In this document: positions 17,824 to 25,602 of the stretch, piece by piece
Numbering within the stretch: the stretch's first letter is position 1
Layout: each line of letters starts with the position of its first letter
The notes under the pieces: model-generated
Told to the model about the DNA's origin: nothing
The model's input: only the letters and a program-made list of their open reading frames with translations
Databases searched by the model: none
Source: JAHEAO01 sp041633555
Lineage (GTDB): Bacteria; Pseudomonadota; Alphaproteobacteria; Rhodobacterales; Rhodobacteraceae
Direction of reading: 5' to 3'
NCBI GenBank assembly: GCA_041633555.1
Contig: JBFKFZ010000022.1
Location: 1 to 45,680, forward strand
DNA length: 45,680 nucleotides
Position numbers and translations under genes: made by a program

Positions 17824-17837
17824 TTGACTTAGGTCAA
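17824..17837. promoter_or_regulatory. FNR-type box upstream of ccoG
   Basis: TTGACTTAGGTCAA is a perfect palindrome with half sites TTGAC and GTCAA and a 4-base spacer, matching the FNR/FnrL consensus. Its centre is about 70 bases from the ccoG ATG. Class II activation (centre at -41.5) would start the transcript about 29 bases before the ATG, a sensible leader length. Confidence 0.85.
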
Positions 17838-17903
17838 AACCATCCCGGACCCAGGCGCGTCAACCCCGCAAGCGTTCGGCGGGTAGTTTCAGAGCAACTC
17901 ATC

Positions 17904-18401
17904 TTATGTCGATTCGGCGACCGCATCCGCAGCATGCAGGCTGTCCGGCCTGCTTTCAGGGACCACGATGAGCAGATCGGCCTTGATAAGCCCGCTTCGG
18001 CCAACCAGCGCCCGGTGATCCTGCCCGCGCAGCACTGCCGCGACGTGGTGCTTGCCTGGCGGCAACTGCCCCAGATCGACGACAGGGAAAAAGGCCGAGG
18101 CGACCTTGACGCCGTTACGAATGATATGCGCATGGCCGACGGGAATCGCCGCCGCGTCGGACAGGCAGAGGTCGGTGAACCGGAACCCATCGGCGTCGAT
18201 CCGCAGTTGCCAGTAGCCTTTGGCCGTCCGGGTCGCGGCAAGGCTGACCTGCGGTTCCGGCAGGTCAGCGGGAAGCTGCAGGAACACGGATCGCGGCGGG
18301 GCGCCCTCGGCATTGAATAGTGGTGCGCCGACCGCGAGGGTTGCCAGCATCGCGGCGACAAGCCCGAAGGATGGGTTTCGTGCGGTCCTTGCCGGGCTCA
18401 T
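17904..18401 (-). CDS. Exported histidine-bearing protein of unknown function
   Basis: A 165-residue protein with a signal-peptide-like N-terminus (hydrophobic about 12-29) and a predicted beta-rich body. His residues sit in clustered motifs: GHAHI (His90, His92), GKHHV (His118, His119) and QDH (His129), in a pattern G-H-A-H ... N-G ... L-P-G-x-H ... D-H that I recall from periplasmic proteins in metal-related contexts. It overlaps the DoxX-like gene by 4 bases (ATGA) and lies between ccoNOQP and ccoGHIS. Metal or copper handling for the oxidase is a reasonable guess but unproven. Confidence 0.75.
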   Translation of the reverse strand: MSPARTARNPSFGLVAAMLATLAVGAPLFNAEGAPPRSVFLQLPADLPEPQVSLAATRTAKGYWQLRIDADGFRFTDLCLSDAAAIPVGHAHIIRNGVKVASAFFPVVDLGQLPPGKHHVAAVLRGQDHRALVGRSGLIKADLLIVVPESRPDSLHAADAVAEST

Positions 18402-19462
18402 GTCGCCGCCCTCCGGTATCCTGCGAAGCTTACGCGCGCGTCCGGCAATGCGGGACCCGCCATGAGAAGGAACACCATTATGCCGTAGAGGTTGGCGTGA
18501 AAAAGCGGTGTTTCCCCCAGACCAACCGCCAAGGTGGTTATCGCGGCGATGATCGCTAGCGCAACCGGTCGGGTCAGCCTGCCGACGATCAGAAGCGCGC
18601 CGCAGATGATCTCGATACCGGTCATGATCAGTGCGACCACGGGTTGCGGCATCCCGAAAGTTGGCAGGTTGCCATGATCGAGAATCGCGATGAGCAGCGT
18701 CGGCTGGGTCAGCTTGAAGGCGATCGCAAGATAGAGGAAGCCGGCCCCGACAAGGATCTGCGACAGTCTCCAGCCCACCTTGAGCGCCGCGGGAGATGGC
18801 AACAGGACATCGTCAAGACCGAGCCTGCGATCGAGCGACATCGCGCCGCCACCTGACAGCATCAGGATCAATCCGGGCGCGGCGAAATGCGGCGCATAGG
18901 CCAGAAAAGGCGCCCCGAAGAGCATCATTCCCAGGAAAGACAGACCGATCAACAGCGCGCCTGCTGGGCGCGCAAGCAACCCGACGGCCAGCGCAAGGGC
19001 CAGTATGATCTGAGCGGCGGCAAGCCAGTCCCAGCCGAAGACCAGGCCGAGTTGCATGTCCGGAACAAGAAGGGTCGGCTCGACCCACAGAGCCGTTCCA
19101 TGTCGCGGCAGGCCGCCGGTTCCCGCCAGCACCAGCATGATGGCCATTCCAAACCGCAGCAGCATCGGTCCTACAGCCGTCGCGCCGGCCAGCAGAGGGG
19201 CCGCGATACGCTGTTCGTGTGGCCGCAGCCGGTCCTCGGCAATCAGGGCGATCATCGTCAGTGCGGCACCGATAACGGCGGCCACACCGAGCCAGAGATG
19301 ACTGGCAAAAAGCGCCGGCATCGGTTCTGCGACCAGGGCCTCGATCTCTGCCGGGGTCAACAGCCAAGCTTCATGCGCCGAGGCGGTCGCGGCTGCAAAC
19401 GCGAACACCAAGGTCAATGGTACAATTTCCAGAACGCGACTTGCCTGCAAATGACCCTTCAT
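18398..19462 (-). CDS. DoxX-like multi-spanning membrane protein
   Basis: A 354-residue membrane protein. A cleavable signal appears to end ASA before HEAWLL (about residue 30), which would leave a histidine at the mature N-terminus. About eight helices follow; the C-terminal 160 residues, with KLTQP, HGNLPTFGMP and ITGIEI-like segments, resemble the DoxX/quinol-related membrane family. TTGGAG lies about 9 bases before the ATG. Translationally coupled to the downstream exported protein. Its role is unknown; the position in the cbb3 locus suggests envelope or oxidase maturation, and electron transfer from quinol is another possibility. Confidence 0.8.
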   Translation of the reverse strand: MKGHLQASRVLEIVPLTLVFAFAAATASAHEAWLLTPAEIEALVAEPMPALFASHLWLGVAAVIGAALTMIALIAEDRLRPHEQRIAAPLLAGATAVGPMLLRFGMAIMLVLAGTGGLPRHGTALWVEPTLLVPDMQLGLVFGWDWLAAAQIILALALAVGLLARPAGALLIGLSFLGMMLFGAPFLAYAPHFAAPGLILMLSGGGAMSLDRRLGLDDVLLPSPAALKVGWRLSQILVGAGFLYLAIAFKLTQPTLLIAILDHGNLPTFGMPQPVVALIMTGIEIICGALLIVGRLTRPVALAIIAAITTLAVGLGETPLFHANLYGIMVFLLMAGPALPDARVSFAGYRRAAT

Positions 19463-20007
19463 TACGCAAACTCCAATTGAATTCGTCTCGGAAAGGCCAG
19501 GTCAGGCCAGTGCCGAGGGGAACCGAAATTAGAGATATCCTCCGGTCCCGCAGATGGGGTTTTTCAACTCAACTCCCTCAAATAAAATGAGAAAGAGGGT
19601 GCTGCTTGGTTCATGTCCGCGCCAGTGGCGCTCTTGTCATGCGGTTTGAAACTATCGGAACATCCTACCCTGCCGTCGTGACACGGCATAGTCAGGAGTT
19701 CCGTACCAATCGGGCGGAGTTATGGATCAATCCGGGCAATTGCCCTTGCGCACCCCTCTGTCCTATCGTTCTCTCCGTAGGCGGGGCGGCGTGCCGCATT
19801 GGCCGGGAACCGGGCCGGCGGGGTGGTCATGTTGCCGTCTTTCCAGCCTTCGATGGCATTTCGGCGCTACTGGCGCGGCAAAACATGAACGGCGGCACCG
19901 CTCGTCGCAGTCCCGCCGCCTGGGTGGCACCGACCCCGAAGAAACGCGCGAACAGGATCAGGGGTCGGTGCCGATCCGGGGTCTTTGGGGCCCCGGAACT
20001 CGTATGA
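19463..20007. other. 545-base intergenic region after ccoP and before the DoxX-like operon
   Basis: No frame here has a ribosome site plus coding bias; the longest rightward frame (19606-20007) is Arg/Pro/Ala-rich and looks spurious. The half nearest the DoxX-like gene (19463-19620) is A/T-richer and should contain its promoter. The other half holds a 13-base palindrome GCGCCAGTGGCGC (19619-19631) and the long inverted repeat described separately. No FNR box is seen. Confidence 0.45.
19926..19972. terminator. Perfect 12-base inverted repeat downstream of ccoP
   Basis: GGCACCGACCCC (19926-19937) and GGGGTCGGTGCC (19961-19972) are exact reverse complements with a 23-base loop. A second hairpin, CCGGGG/CCCCGG (19976-19996), lies between it and the ccoP stop at 20008. 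In the ccoP transcript both would fold as very stable stems, so a terminator or 3'-end stabiliser is likely, although no T run follows. Confidence 0.55.
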
Positions 20008-20865
20008 CTATTCACCACCTCCAAGCTGGTGAACAAAGGCCGAGACGGCATTCACCTCCGCAACGGACAGGCGCGTTCCCCAGGCGGGCATCACGCCAAA
20101 ACGGGACTGGCTGACTGTTTCGGTCAGCGTCGCTTCGTCGCCGCCATAGAGCCAGATCGCATCCGTCAGGTTCGGCGCGCCCTGGTCCCGGTCGCCGGTG
20201 CCGTCTTCCATGTGGCAGGCAGAGCAATTGTCGGCGAACAGTGTCTCACCGGACGCGGCAGAGGCCGCGTCGTGCTCCTGGCCCGACAGCTTCATCACGT
20301 AGGACACGACCTGCGCGATCTCCTCTTCGCTCAGAATGTCGCCGAACGCAGGCATCTCGGAATAGCGCGCCTCGTCGGTCTCGTTGCGGATCCCGTGCCG
20401 GACGGAGTAGGCGATAGCCTCGATATCGCCGCCCCAAAGCCAATCATCATCAAGGAGGTTTGGATAACCCTTGGCCCCTGCGGCTCCGGAGCCGTGGCAC
20501 TGTGAACAGTTGGTGCGGAAGACCGCGGCACCGGCATTGCGCGCATAGCTCTGCAACTCGGGATCGGCAGAGATGGTCGTTAAGTCGGCAGCGGCGAGCC
20601 TTGCATCGATCGCGGCATTGGCCTCGTCAAACGCCTGAATCTGCTCGGCCACCTCGCCGCGGGTCGAATAGCCCAGCAAGCCGCCCGTCGCCTTGTTGAC
20701 CAGCGGCCATGCAGGATAGGCGATCGTATATATCACTCCCCAGAAGATAGTCGCATAGAACACCCAAACCCACCATCGCGGCATCGGGTTGTCCCACTCT
20801 TCGATCCCGTCCCAGGAATGCCCCGTGGTGCCAACGCCCGTCTCTTCGTTTATCTTCTCACTCAT
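20008..20865 (-). CDS. ccoP: cbb3 cytochrome oxidase subunit III, diheme cytochrome c
   Basis: CcoP (285 aa) passes electrons from cytochrome c to CcoO. It has one N-terminal helix (about 31-53) after a soluble head with WDNPMPRWW, then two periplasmic c-type domains with CSQCH at 120-124 and CSACH at 214-218. Axial Met candidates are in SEMPAFG (171) and GVMPAWG. The start overlaps ccoQ by 4 bases. Last gene of ccoNOQP. Confidence 0.96.
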   Translation of the reverse strand: MSEKINEETGVGTTGHSWDGIEEWDNPMPRWWVWVFYATIFWGVIYTIAYPAWPLVNKATGGLLGYSTRGEVAEQIQAFDEANAAIDARLAAADLTTISADPELQSYARNAGAAVFRTNCSQCHGSGAAGAKGYPNLLDDDWLWGGDIEAIAYSVRHGIRNETDEARYSEMPAFGDILSEEEIAQVVSYVMKLSGQEHDAASAASGETLFADNCSACHMEDGTGDRDQGAPNLTDAIWLYGGDEATLTETVSQSRFGVMPAWGTRLSVAEVNAVSAFVHQLGGGE

Positions 20866-21044
20866 GTCGAGGACTCCTCGGACTTGGCCGGCGCATCGTC
20901 ATGCCGGAACGGGATATCTGCGCTCTCGTCGTGAATCTTTCGGCTGCCGGGACGGAATGCCCAGATCACGCATCCCAGGAAGAAGACGAACATGGCCAGA
21001 AGAAACCAGCTGTCGGCGAACTCGCGGAGTATGTGGTAATTCAT
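20862..21044 (-). CDS. ccoQ: cbb3 oxidase small subunit CcoQ
   Basis: A 60-residue single-helix protein (membrane span about 11-30) with the CcoQ pattern: short polar head, helix ending in WAFRPGSR, then an acidic soluble tail. CcoQ stabilises the assembled oxidase and, in Rhodobacter, shields it from oxygen. GGAGG lies 6 bases before the ATG. Between ccoO (11-base gap) and ccoP (4-base overlap). Confidence 0.93.
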   Translation of the reverse strand: MNYHILREFADSWFLLAMFVFFLGCVIWAFRPGSRKIHDESADIPFRHDDAPAKSEESST

Positions 21045-21055
21045 CTCGGACCTCC

Positions 21056-21835
21056 CTACCGGCTTGGATCTGGCGTGAAAGTCGAGAAATCGACCAGCGT
21101 GCCGAGCATCTGCATATAGGCGATAAGCGCGTCCATCTCTGAGATGCCCGCTTGCCCGTCGAAATTGCTGACCACGGCACCGGGATAGCGCTCGACCATC
21201 TCTTCCCAGTCGGCATCGGGATCGGCCTGTACCTTGAAGTCAAATGCCGCGTTCTCGATCATCTCGTCAGTGTAAGGCACACCAACCAGCCGGTGTGTCC
21301 GCATCAGGTCGGACGTGTGCTCGGCGTCGATGAAGGTATTCAGCAGATAGCCGTATTTCGGCATCACCGACTCAGGGACGACCGATTGCGGGTTAACCAA
21401 GTGATCGACATGCCATTCGTCCGAATAGCGCCCGCCGACGCGGGCCAGATCCGGCCCCGTCCGCTTCGAGCCCCATTGGAACGGGTGGTCGTACATGGAT
21501 TCCGCCGCCAGAGAATAGTGGCCGTAACGCTCGACCTCGTCCCGCATCGGGCGGATCATCTGGCTGTGGCAGACATAACAGCCCTCGCGGATATAGACAT
21601 CGCGCCCGGTCAATTCCAGCGGGCTGTAGGGCCGCACGCCATCGACCTCTTCGATCGTGTTCTCGAGATAGAAGAGCGGCGCGATCTCGACGATTCCACC
21701 GACGCTCACGACGAGTAAGCTGCAGATCAACAAGAGCGTCGCGTTCTTCTCCAGTATCTTGTGGCGGTCGAGAATGCCGCGCCGCTTCGGGCGATCATCG
21801 GAGGCGGCGCTGTTGGTCGGGGGTGTGGTGCTCAT
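21056..21835 (-). CDS. ccoO: cbb3 cytochrome oxidase subunit II, monoheme cytochrome c
   Basis: CcoO (259 aa) is anchored by one N-terminal helix (about 33-55) and binds one c-type heme at CYVCH (86-90). The family phrases GRDVYIREGCYVCHSQ and RTGPDLARVGGRYSDEWH are present, as is a Met ligand candidate in SVMPKYG. AAGGGG precedes the ATG by about 8 bases. It follows ccoN by 12 bases. Confidence 0.97.
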   Translation of the reverse strand: MSTTPPTNSAASDDRPKRRGILDRHKILEKNATLLLICSLLVVSVGGIVEIAPLFYLENTIEEVDGVRPYSPLELTGRDVYIREGCYVCHSQMIRPMRDEVERYGHYSLAAESMYDHPFQWGSKRTGPDLARVGGRYSDEWHVDHLVNPQSVVPESVMPKYGYLLNTFIDAEHTSDLMRTHRLVGVPYTDEMIENAAFDFKVQADPDADWEEMVERYPGAVVSNFDGQAGISEMDALIAYMQMLGTLVDFSTFTPDPSR

Positions 21836-21847
21836 TGTCAGGACCCC

Positions 21848-23446
21848 TTATTCAGCCGGCGCCATGACGGCGGCCTTGGCAGGCACGGACCGCACGGTCA
21901 TCCAAAGGTTGTAACACATGACCAGCGCGCCGGTCAGGAACAGGACGCCCCCAAGGCCACGGACCACATACATCGGGAATTTCGCGGCGACCGTGTCGGC
22001 AAAGCTGTTCACGAGGAAGCCGTTGGCATCCACTTCGCGCCACATCAGGCCCTCCATGATCCCCGTAACCCACATCGATGCGGCGTAGAGAATGATGCCG
22101 ATCGTCGCCAGCCAGAAGTGCCAGTTGACAAGAGGCAACGAGTAAAGCCGCTCGCGCTGCCAGAGCCTCGGCACAAGGAAGTAGAGCGCGCCGAAAGTGA
22201 TCATGCCGTTCCAGCCGAGCGCGCCGGAATGGACATGGCCGATGGTCCAGTCAGTATAGTGCGACAGCGAATTTACTGCGCGGATCGACATCATCGGCCC
22301 CTCGAAGGTCGACATGCCGTAGAATCCGAGCGAGATGACCATCATCCGGATGACCGGGTCGGTCCTGAGCTTGTCCCAGGCCCCCGACAGCGTCATCAGC
22401 CCGTTGATCATGCCGCCCCAGCTGGGCATCCAGAGGATGATCGAGAAGACCATGCCGAGCGTCCCTGCCCAGTCGGGCAATGCGGTGTAGTGCAGATGGT
22501 GCGGTCCGGCCCAGATATAGAGAAAGATCAGCGACCAGAAGTGGATGATGCTTAGCCTGTAGGAATAGACAGGTCGTTCGGCCTGTTTCGGAATGAAGTA
22601 ATACATCATTGCCAGAAAGCCTGCCGTCAGGAAGAACCCGACCGCGTTATGGCCATACCACCACTGCGTCATCGCATCCTGCACGCCGGCAAAGAGCTGC
22701 ACCGATTTCGAGCCGAAGATCGAAACCGGAATGGACAGGTTGTTGACGACATGCAGCATCGCGACGGTCACGATGAACGCCAGGTAGAACCAGTTCGCGA
22801 CGTAGATATGCGGCTCTTTGCGTTTGAGTATCGTGCCCATGAAGACCGCCAGATAGGCGACCCAGACGATCGTCAGCCAGATGTCGACATACCATTCCGG
22901 CTCTGCATATTCCTTGGACTGCGTCGCCCCCAGCAAGTAGCCCGTGGCGGCCAGAACGATGAAGAGCTGGTAGCCCCAGAAGACGAACCAGCCCAGATTG
23001 CCGCCCCAGAGCCGGGCGGCACATGTCCGCTGAACGACATAGAACGACGTTGCGATCAGTGCATTGCCGCCAAAGGCGAATATGACCGCAGACGTGTGCA
23101 GCGGCCGCAGCCGTCCGAAATTCCCCATCCCGTGAAACCAGTCGAAGTTCAGCCAAGGAAAGGCAAGCTGAAAGGCAATGTATGTGCCGGCAAGAAAACC
23201 GACGACGCCCCAGAACGCGGTCGCAATGACACCCGCACGAATGACGCCATCGGCATAACCCAGTTCCAATTCCGCCGCGGGCTTCGGTTCGTCTGTCTGG
23301 CGCAGGGTCCACAGGAACAACCCGCCTGCAATCAGCATGACGATGATGGCGTGGACCTGATAGGCCAGATCTCGGGCGTAGTTCGCAGCGATCGCGGCCA
23401 GCAAGGCGATCAGCCCCAGAATCATGAGTTTCAGATAGTCCCACAT
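21848..23446 (-). CDS. ccoN: cbb3 cytochrome oxidase catalytic subunit I
   Basis: CcoN (532 aa) is the heme b/b3-CuB subunit that reduces O2 with high affinity. Ligand regions are visible: RPLHTSAVIFAFGGN (low-spin heme His), WWYGHNAVGFFLTAG (CuB His and the nearby Tyr), GPHHLHYTALP (CuB His pair) and IGHVHSGALGWNGM (heme b3 and b His). Twelve helices are expected. The frame extends 13 codons upstream, but ATG at 23446 (MWDYLKL) has AAGGA 9 bases before it and matches the family start. The FNR box lies 97 bases upstream. Confidence 0.97.
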   Translation of the reverse strand: MWDYLKLMILGLIALLAAIAANYARDLAYQVHAIIVMLIAGGLFLWTLRQTDEPKPAAELELGYADGVIRAGVIATAFWGVVGFLAGTYIAFQLAFPWLNFDWFHGMGNFGRLRPLHTSAVIFAFGGNALIATSFYVVQRTCAARLWGGNLGWFVFWGYQLFIVLAATGYLLGATQSKEYAEPEWYVDIWLTIVWVAYLAVFMGTILKRKEPHIYVANWFYLAFIVTVAMLHVVNNLSIPVSIFGSKSVQLFAGVQDAMTQWWYGHNAVGFFLTAGFLAMMYYFIPKQAERPVYSYRLSIIHFWSLIFLYIWAGPHHLHYTALPDWAGTLGMVFSIILWMPSWGGMINGLMTLSGAWDKLRTDPVIRMMVISLGFYGMSTFEGPMMSIRAVNSLSHYTDWTIGHVHSGALGWNGMITFGALYFLVPRLWQRERLYSLPLVNWHFWLATIGIILYAASMWVTGIMEGLMWREVDANGFLVNSFADTVAAKFPMYVVRGLGGVLFLTGALVMCYNLWMTVRSVPAKAAVMAPAE

Positions 23447-23542
23447 CGTTCGCGTTCCTTCATTACTTCCCAGACTCCCCCCCAAAGGTGGCCTGATCCT
23501 GTTCGACAGTGCCGTAACTGGACTGCCACCCGGTCAACCGCC

Positions 23543-23556
23543 TTGATCCATGTCAA
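23543..23556. promoter_or_regulatory. FNR-type box between ccoN and usp
   Basis: TTGATCCATGTCAA matches the FNR consensus (TTGAT, 4-base spacer, GTCAA). Its centre is about 103 bases from the ccoN ATG and 96 from the usp ATG; class II starts on either side would give leaders of about 62 and 55 bases, so one box could serve both genes. Confidence 0.85.
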
Positions 23557-23645
23557 AGAGAAGCGGGGGCGCATCCCGCAATCTTGAATTAACAGGCTCA
23601 GCAACGAGGCTTACGATGCTGACGAGGACTTCCGGAGTATTGAAC

Positions 23646-24485
23646 ATGGCATTCAAGACCATTTCAACCGTTGTGACGGATATGGAGCTTCATCGCGCGG
23701 TCGTCGATGCGGCGGCCGATGTGGCAGAGCGCGACGACGGTCATCTCGACGTGTACTGTCTGGGCATTGATCACACGCAGCCCGGTTTCTACTACGCCGG
23801 GGCGGGTGCAATGGCGATGCAGAGCACCCTGGCCGAAGCCGAAGAGCGCGCCCTTGTGCTGGAAGCGGCGGTCAAAGAGCACCTGTCGAAGCGCGATATT
23901 TCCTGGAGCGCCAATGCCTTGGCCGCACAGTCGGTTGGGATCGGCCCGTTCCTTTCGCAATTCATGCGGTTCAGCGACCTTGTTGTTCTCGGCCGGCCCT
24001 ATGGCGAGAATCGCGGCCACGAATGTGAGGCCATCGTCGAGGCTTCGCTGTTCGATGCCGGGGCGCCCGTGATGGTGATGCCCGATGGCGTAGGACTTCC
24101 CAAACGGATCGATCGCGTCGTGGTGGCCTGGAATGAAAGCCGTGAAGCCCTGACCGCAGTGCGCCATGCCCTGCCGCTGCTGATTGCCGCGGACACGGTC
24201 AACATCGCCATCATCGACCCGCCGCAGCATGCCAGCAACCGCTCGGATCCCGGCGGCGCCCTGTCAGAGATGCTGTCCCGGCATGGCGTGCATGCCGAGA
24301 TTTCGGTTCTCGCCAAGACCATGCCGCGTGTTTCCGACGTCGTCGCCCGCCATGTTCAGGATCAGGCAGCGGATATTCTGGTGATGGGCGCCTACGGGCA
24401 TTCGCGGTTTCGCGAATCGATCCTTGGCGGTGCAACGCGGAACATGCTGCAGATCTCGAAAGTGCCCCTGCTGATGGCGCACTGA
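23646..24485 (+). CDS. Tandem universal stress protein
   Basis: A 279-residue cytoplasmic protein made of two Usp folds. The second domain ends with GAYGHSRFRESILGGATRNML, cited here only by position 249-269, holding the ATP-binding G-x-x-G-H-S-x(8)-G pattern. The first domain is more divergent (DLVVLGRPYG near 118). GGAG is 10 bases before the chosen ATG; earlier in-frame ATGs lack a ribosome site. Divergent from ccoN with a shared FNR box, so low-oxygen induction is likely. Rhodobacterales and Paracoccus often carry usp next to cbb3 genes. Confidence 0.9.
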   Translation: MAFKTISTVVTDMELHRAVVDAAADVAERDDGHLDVYCLGIDHTQPGFYYAGAGAMAMQSTLAEAEERALVLEAAVKEHLSKRDISWSANALAAQSVGIGPFLSQFMRFSDLVVLGRPYGENRGHECEAIVEASLFDAGAPVMVMPDGVGLPKRIDRVVVAWNESREALTAVRHALPLLIAADTVNIAIIDPPQHASNRSDPGGALSEMLSRHGVHAEISVLAKTMPRVSDVVARHVQDQAADILVMGAYGHSRFRESILGGATRNMLQISKVPLLMAH

Positions 24486-24567
24486 GTTCAGTGGCAACCG
24501 TCTCGCAGCTAGGTCGTCAACGCCGCGGCCCAGGCGCAGTTCGAGGTTCAGCCGCCCATGCGGGTCA

Positions 24568-25443
24568 TCAACTCAACAGACCGGCATGAACCATGGCGGC
24601 GCGAATCCTGTCCTTGGTCCCGTCGCTCAGTCCGACCAGTGGCAGGCGAACCTCCTCGGAGCATTTGCCAAGCAGGGACAAACCGTACTTGGCCCCGGTC
24701 AGCCCCGGCTCGAGGAAGATCGCGGTGTGCAGCGGCATAAGCCGATCCTGATAGCCAAGCGCCTTGGCATAGTCGCCCGCCAGCGTTGCCTCCTGAAACT
24801 CGGCGCAGAGTTTCGGCGCCACGTTCGCCGTCACCGAGATGCAGCCGACACCGCCCTGCGCGTTGAACCCGATGGCAGAGGCATCCTCGCCCGATAGCTG
24901 CACGAAATCCGCGCCGCAGGTCTGGCGCTGCTTCGACACACGCGTCACGTCCCCGGTCGCGTCCTTGACGCCGATGATCCGTGGCAGCTTGGCCAGTTCA
25001 CCCATCGTCTCTGGCGACATGTCGATCACCGACCTGCCGGGAATGTTGTAAATGATGATCGGCAGGTTACAGCAATCGTGCATCGCGGTATAATGCGCGA
25101 CCAGCCCGGCCTGGGTCGGCTTGTTGTAATAGGGGGTCACGACAAGTGCGGCGTCGGCCCCGACCTTTTTGGCATGCTGTATCAGCCGGATGCCCTCGGC
25201 GGTATTGTTCGACCCGGCGCCCGCGATGACCGGTATCCGGCCGTCGGCGATCCGCACGACCTCCTCGATCACGGTTTCATGCTCGCGGTGCGTCAGGGTC
25301 GGGCTTTCACCGGTGGTCCCGACCGGCACCAGACCGTGGCTTCCTTCGGCGATATGCCACTCGACCAGCTGTTGCAGCGTATCAAGATCCAGCTCGCCGT
25401 TCTTGAACGGCGTCACCAGGGCAGGCATCGACCCTTTGAACAT
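24568..25443 (-). CDS. dapA: 4-hydroxy-tetrahydrodipicolinate synthase
   Basis: DapA (291 aa) condenses pyruvate with aspartate semialdehyde in lysine/diaminopimelate synthesis. Catalytic residues are all present: Thr43-Thr44 in GTTGES, Tyr132 in YNIPGR, Arg137 and the Schiff-base Lys160 in GVKDATGD. AGGAG lies 7 bases before the ATG. It is divergent from the lytic transglycosylase gene, a pairing often kept in Rhodobacterales and sensible since both act on peptidoglycan. Confidence 0.97.
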   Translation of the reverse strand: MFKGSMPALVTPFKNGELDLDTLQQLVEWHIAEGSHGLVPVGTTGESPTLTHREHETVIEEVVRIADGRIPVIAGAGSNNTAEGIRLIQHAKKVGADAALVVTPYYNKPTQAGLVAHYTAMHDCCNLPIIIYNIPGRSVIDMSPETMGELAKLPRIIGVKDATGDVTRVSKQRQTCGADFVQLSGEDASAIGFNAQGGVGCISVTANVAPKLCAEFQEATLAGDYAKALGYQDRLMPLHTAIFLEPGLTGAKYGLSLLGKCSEEVRLPLVGLSDGTKDRIRAAMVHAGLLS

Positions 25444-25602
25444 GACACGTCTCCTATAGGATTTGGTAACCCCTTCGAGTCACCCTGTAACAAGCGCGCG
25501 GACCCTAACTGCAGTTTGACCGATTGCCAAGTTTGTGAGTTGCCGTTTCGCGCGGGTCGATTACAGTGAGGGACCGTCGGAATGACCAAGGGACAGGACG
25601 CG

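Noticed and set aside
19606..20007. 133-codon rightward frame after ccoP
   Set aside because: Arg/Pro/Ala-rich, no ribosome site, contains the 12-base inverted repeat, and no recognisable domain.
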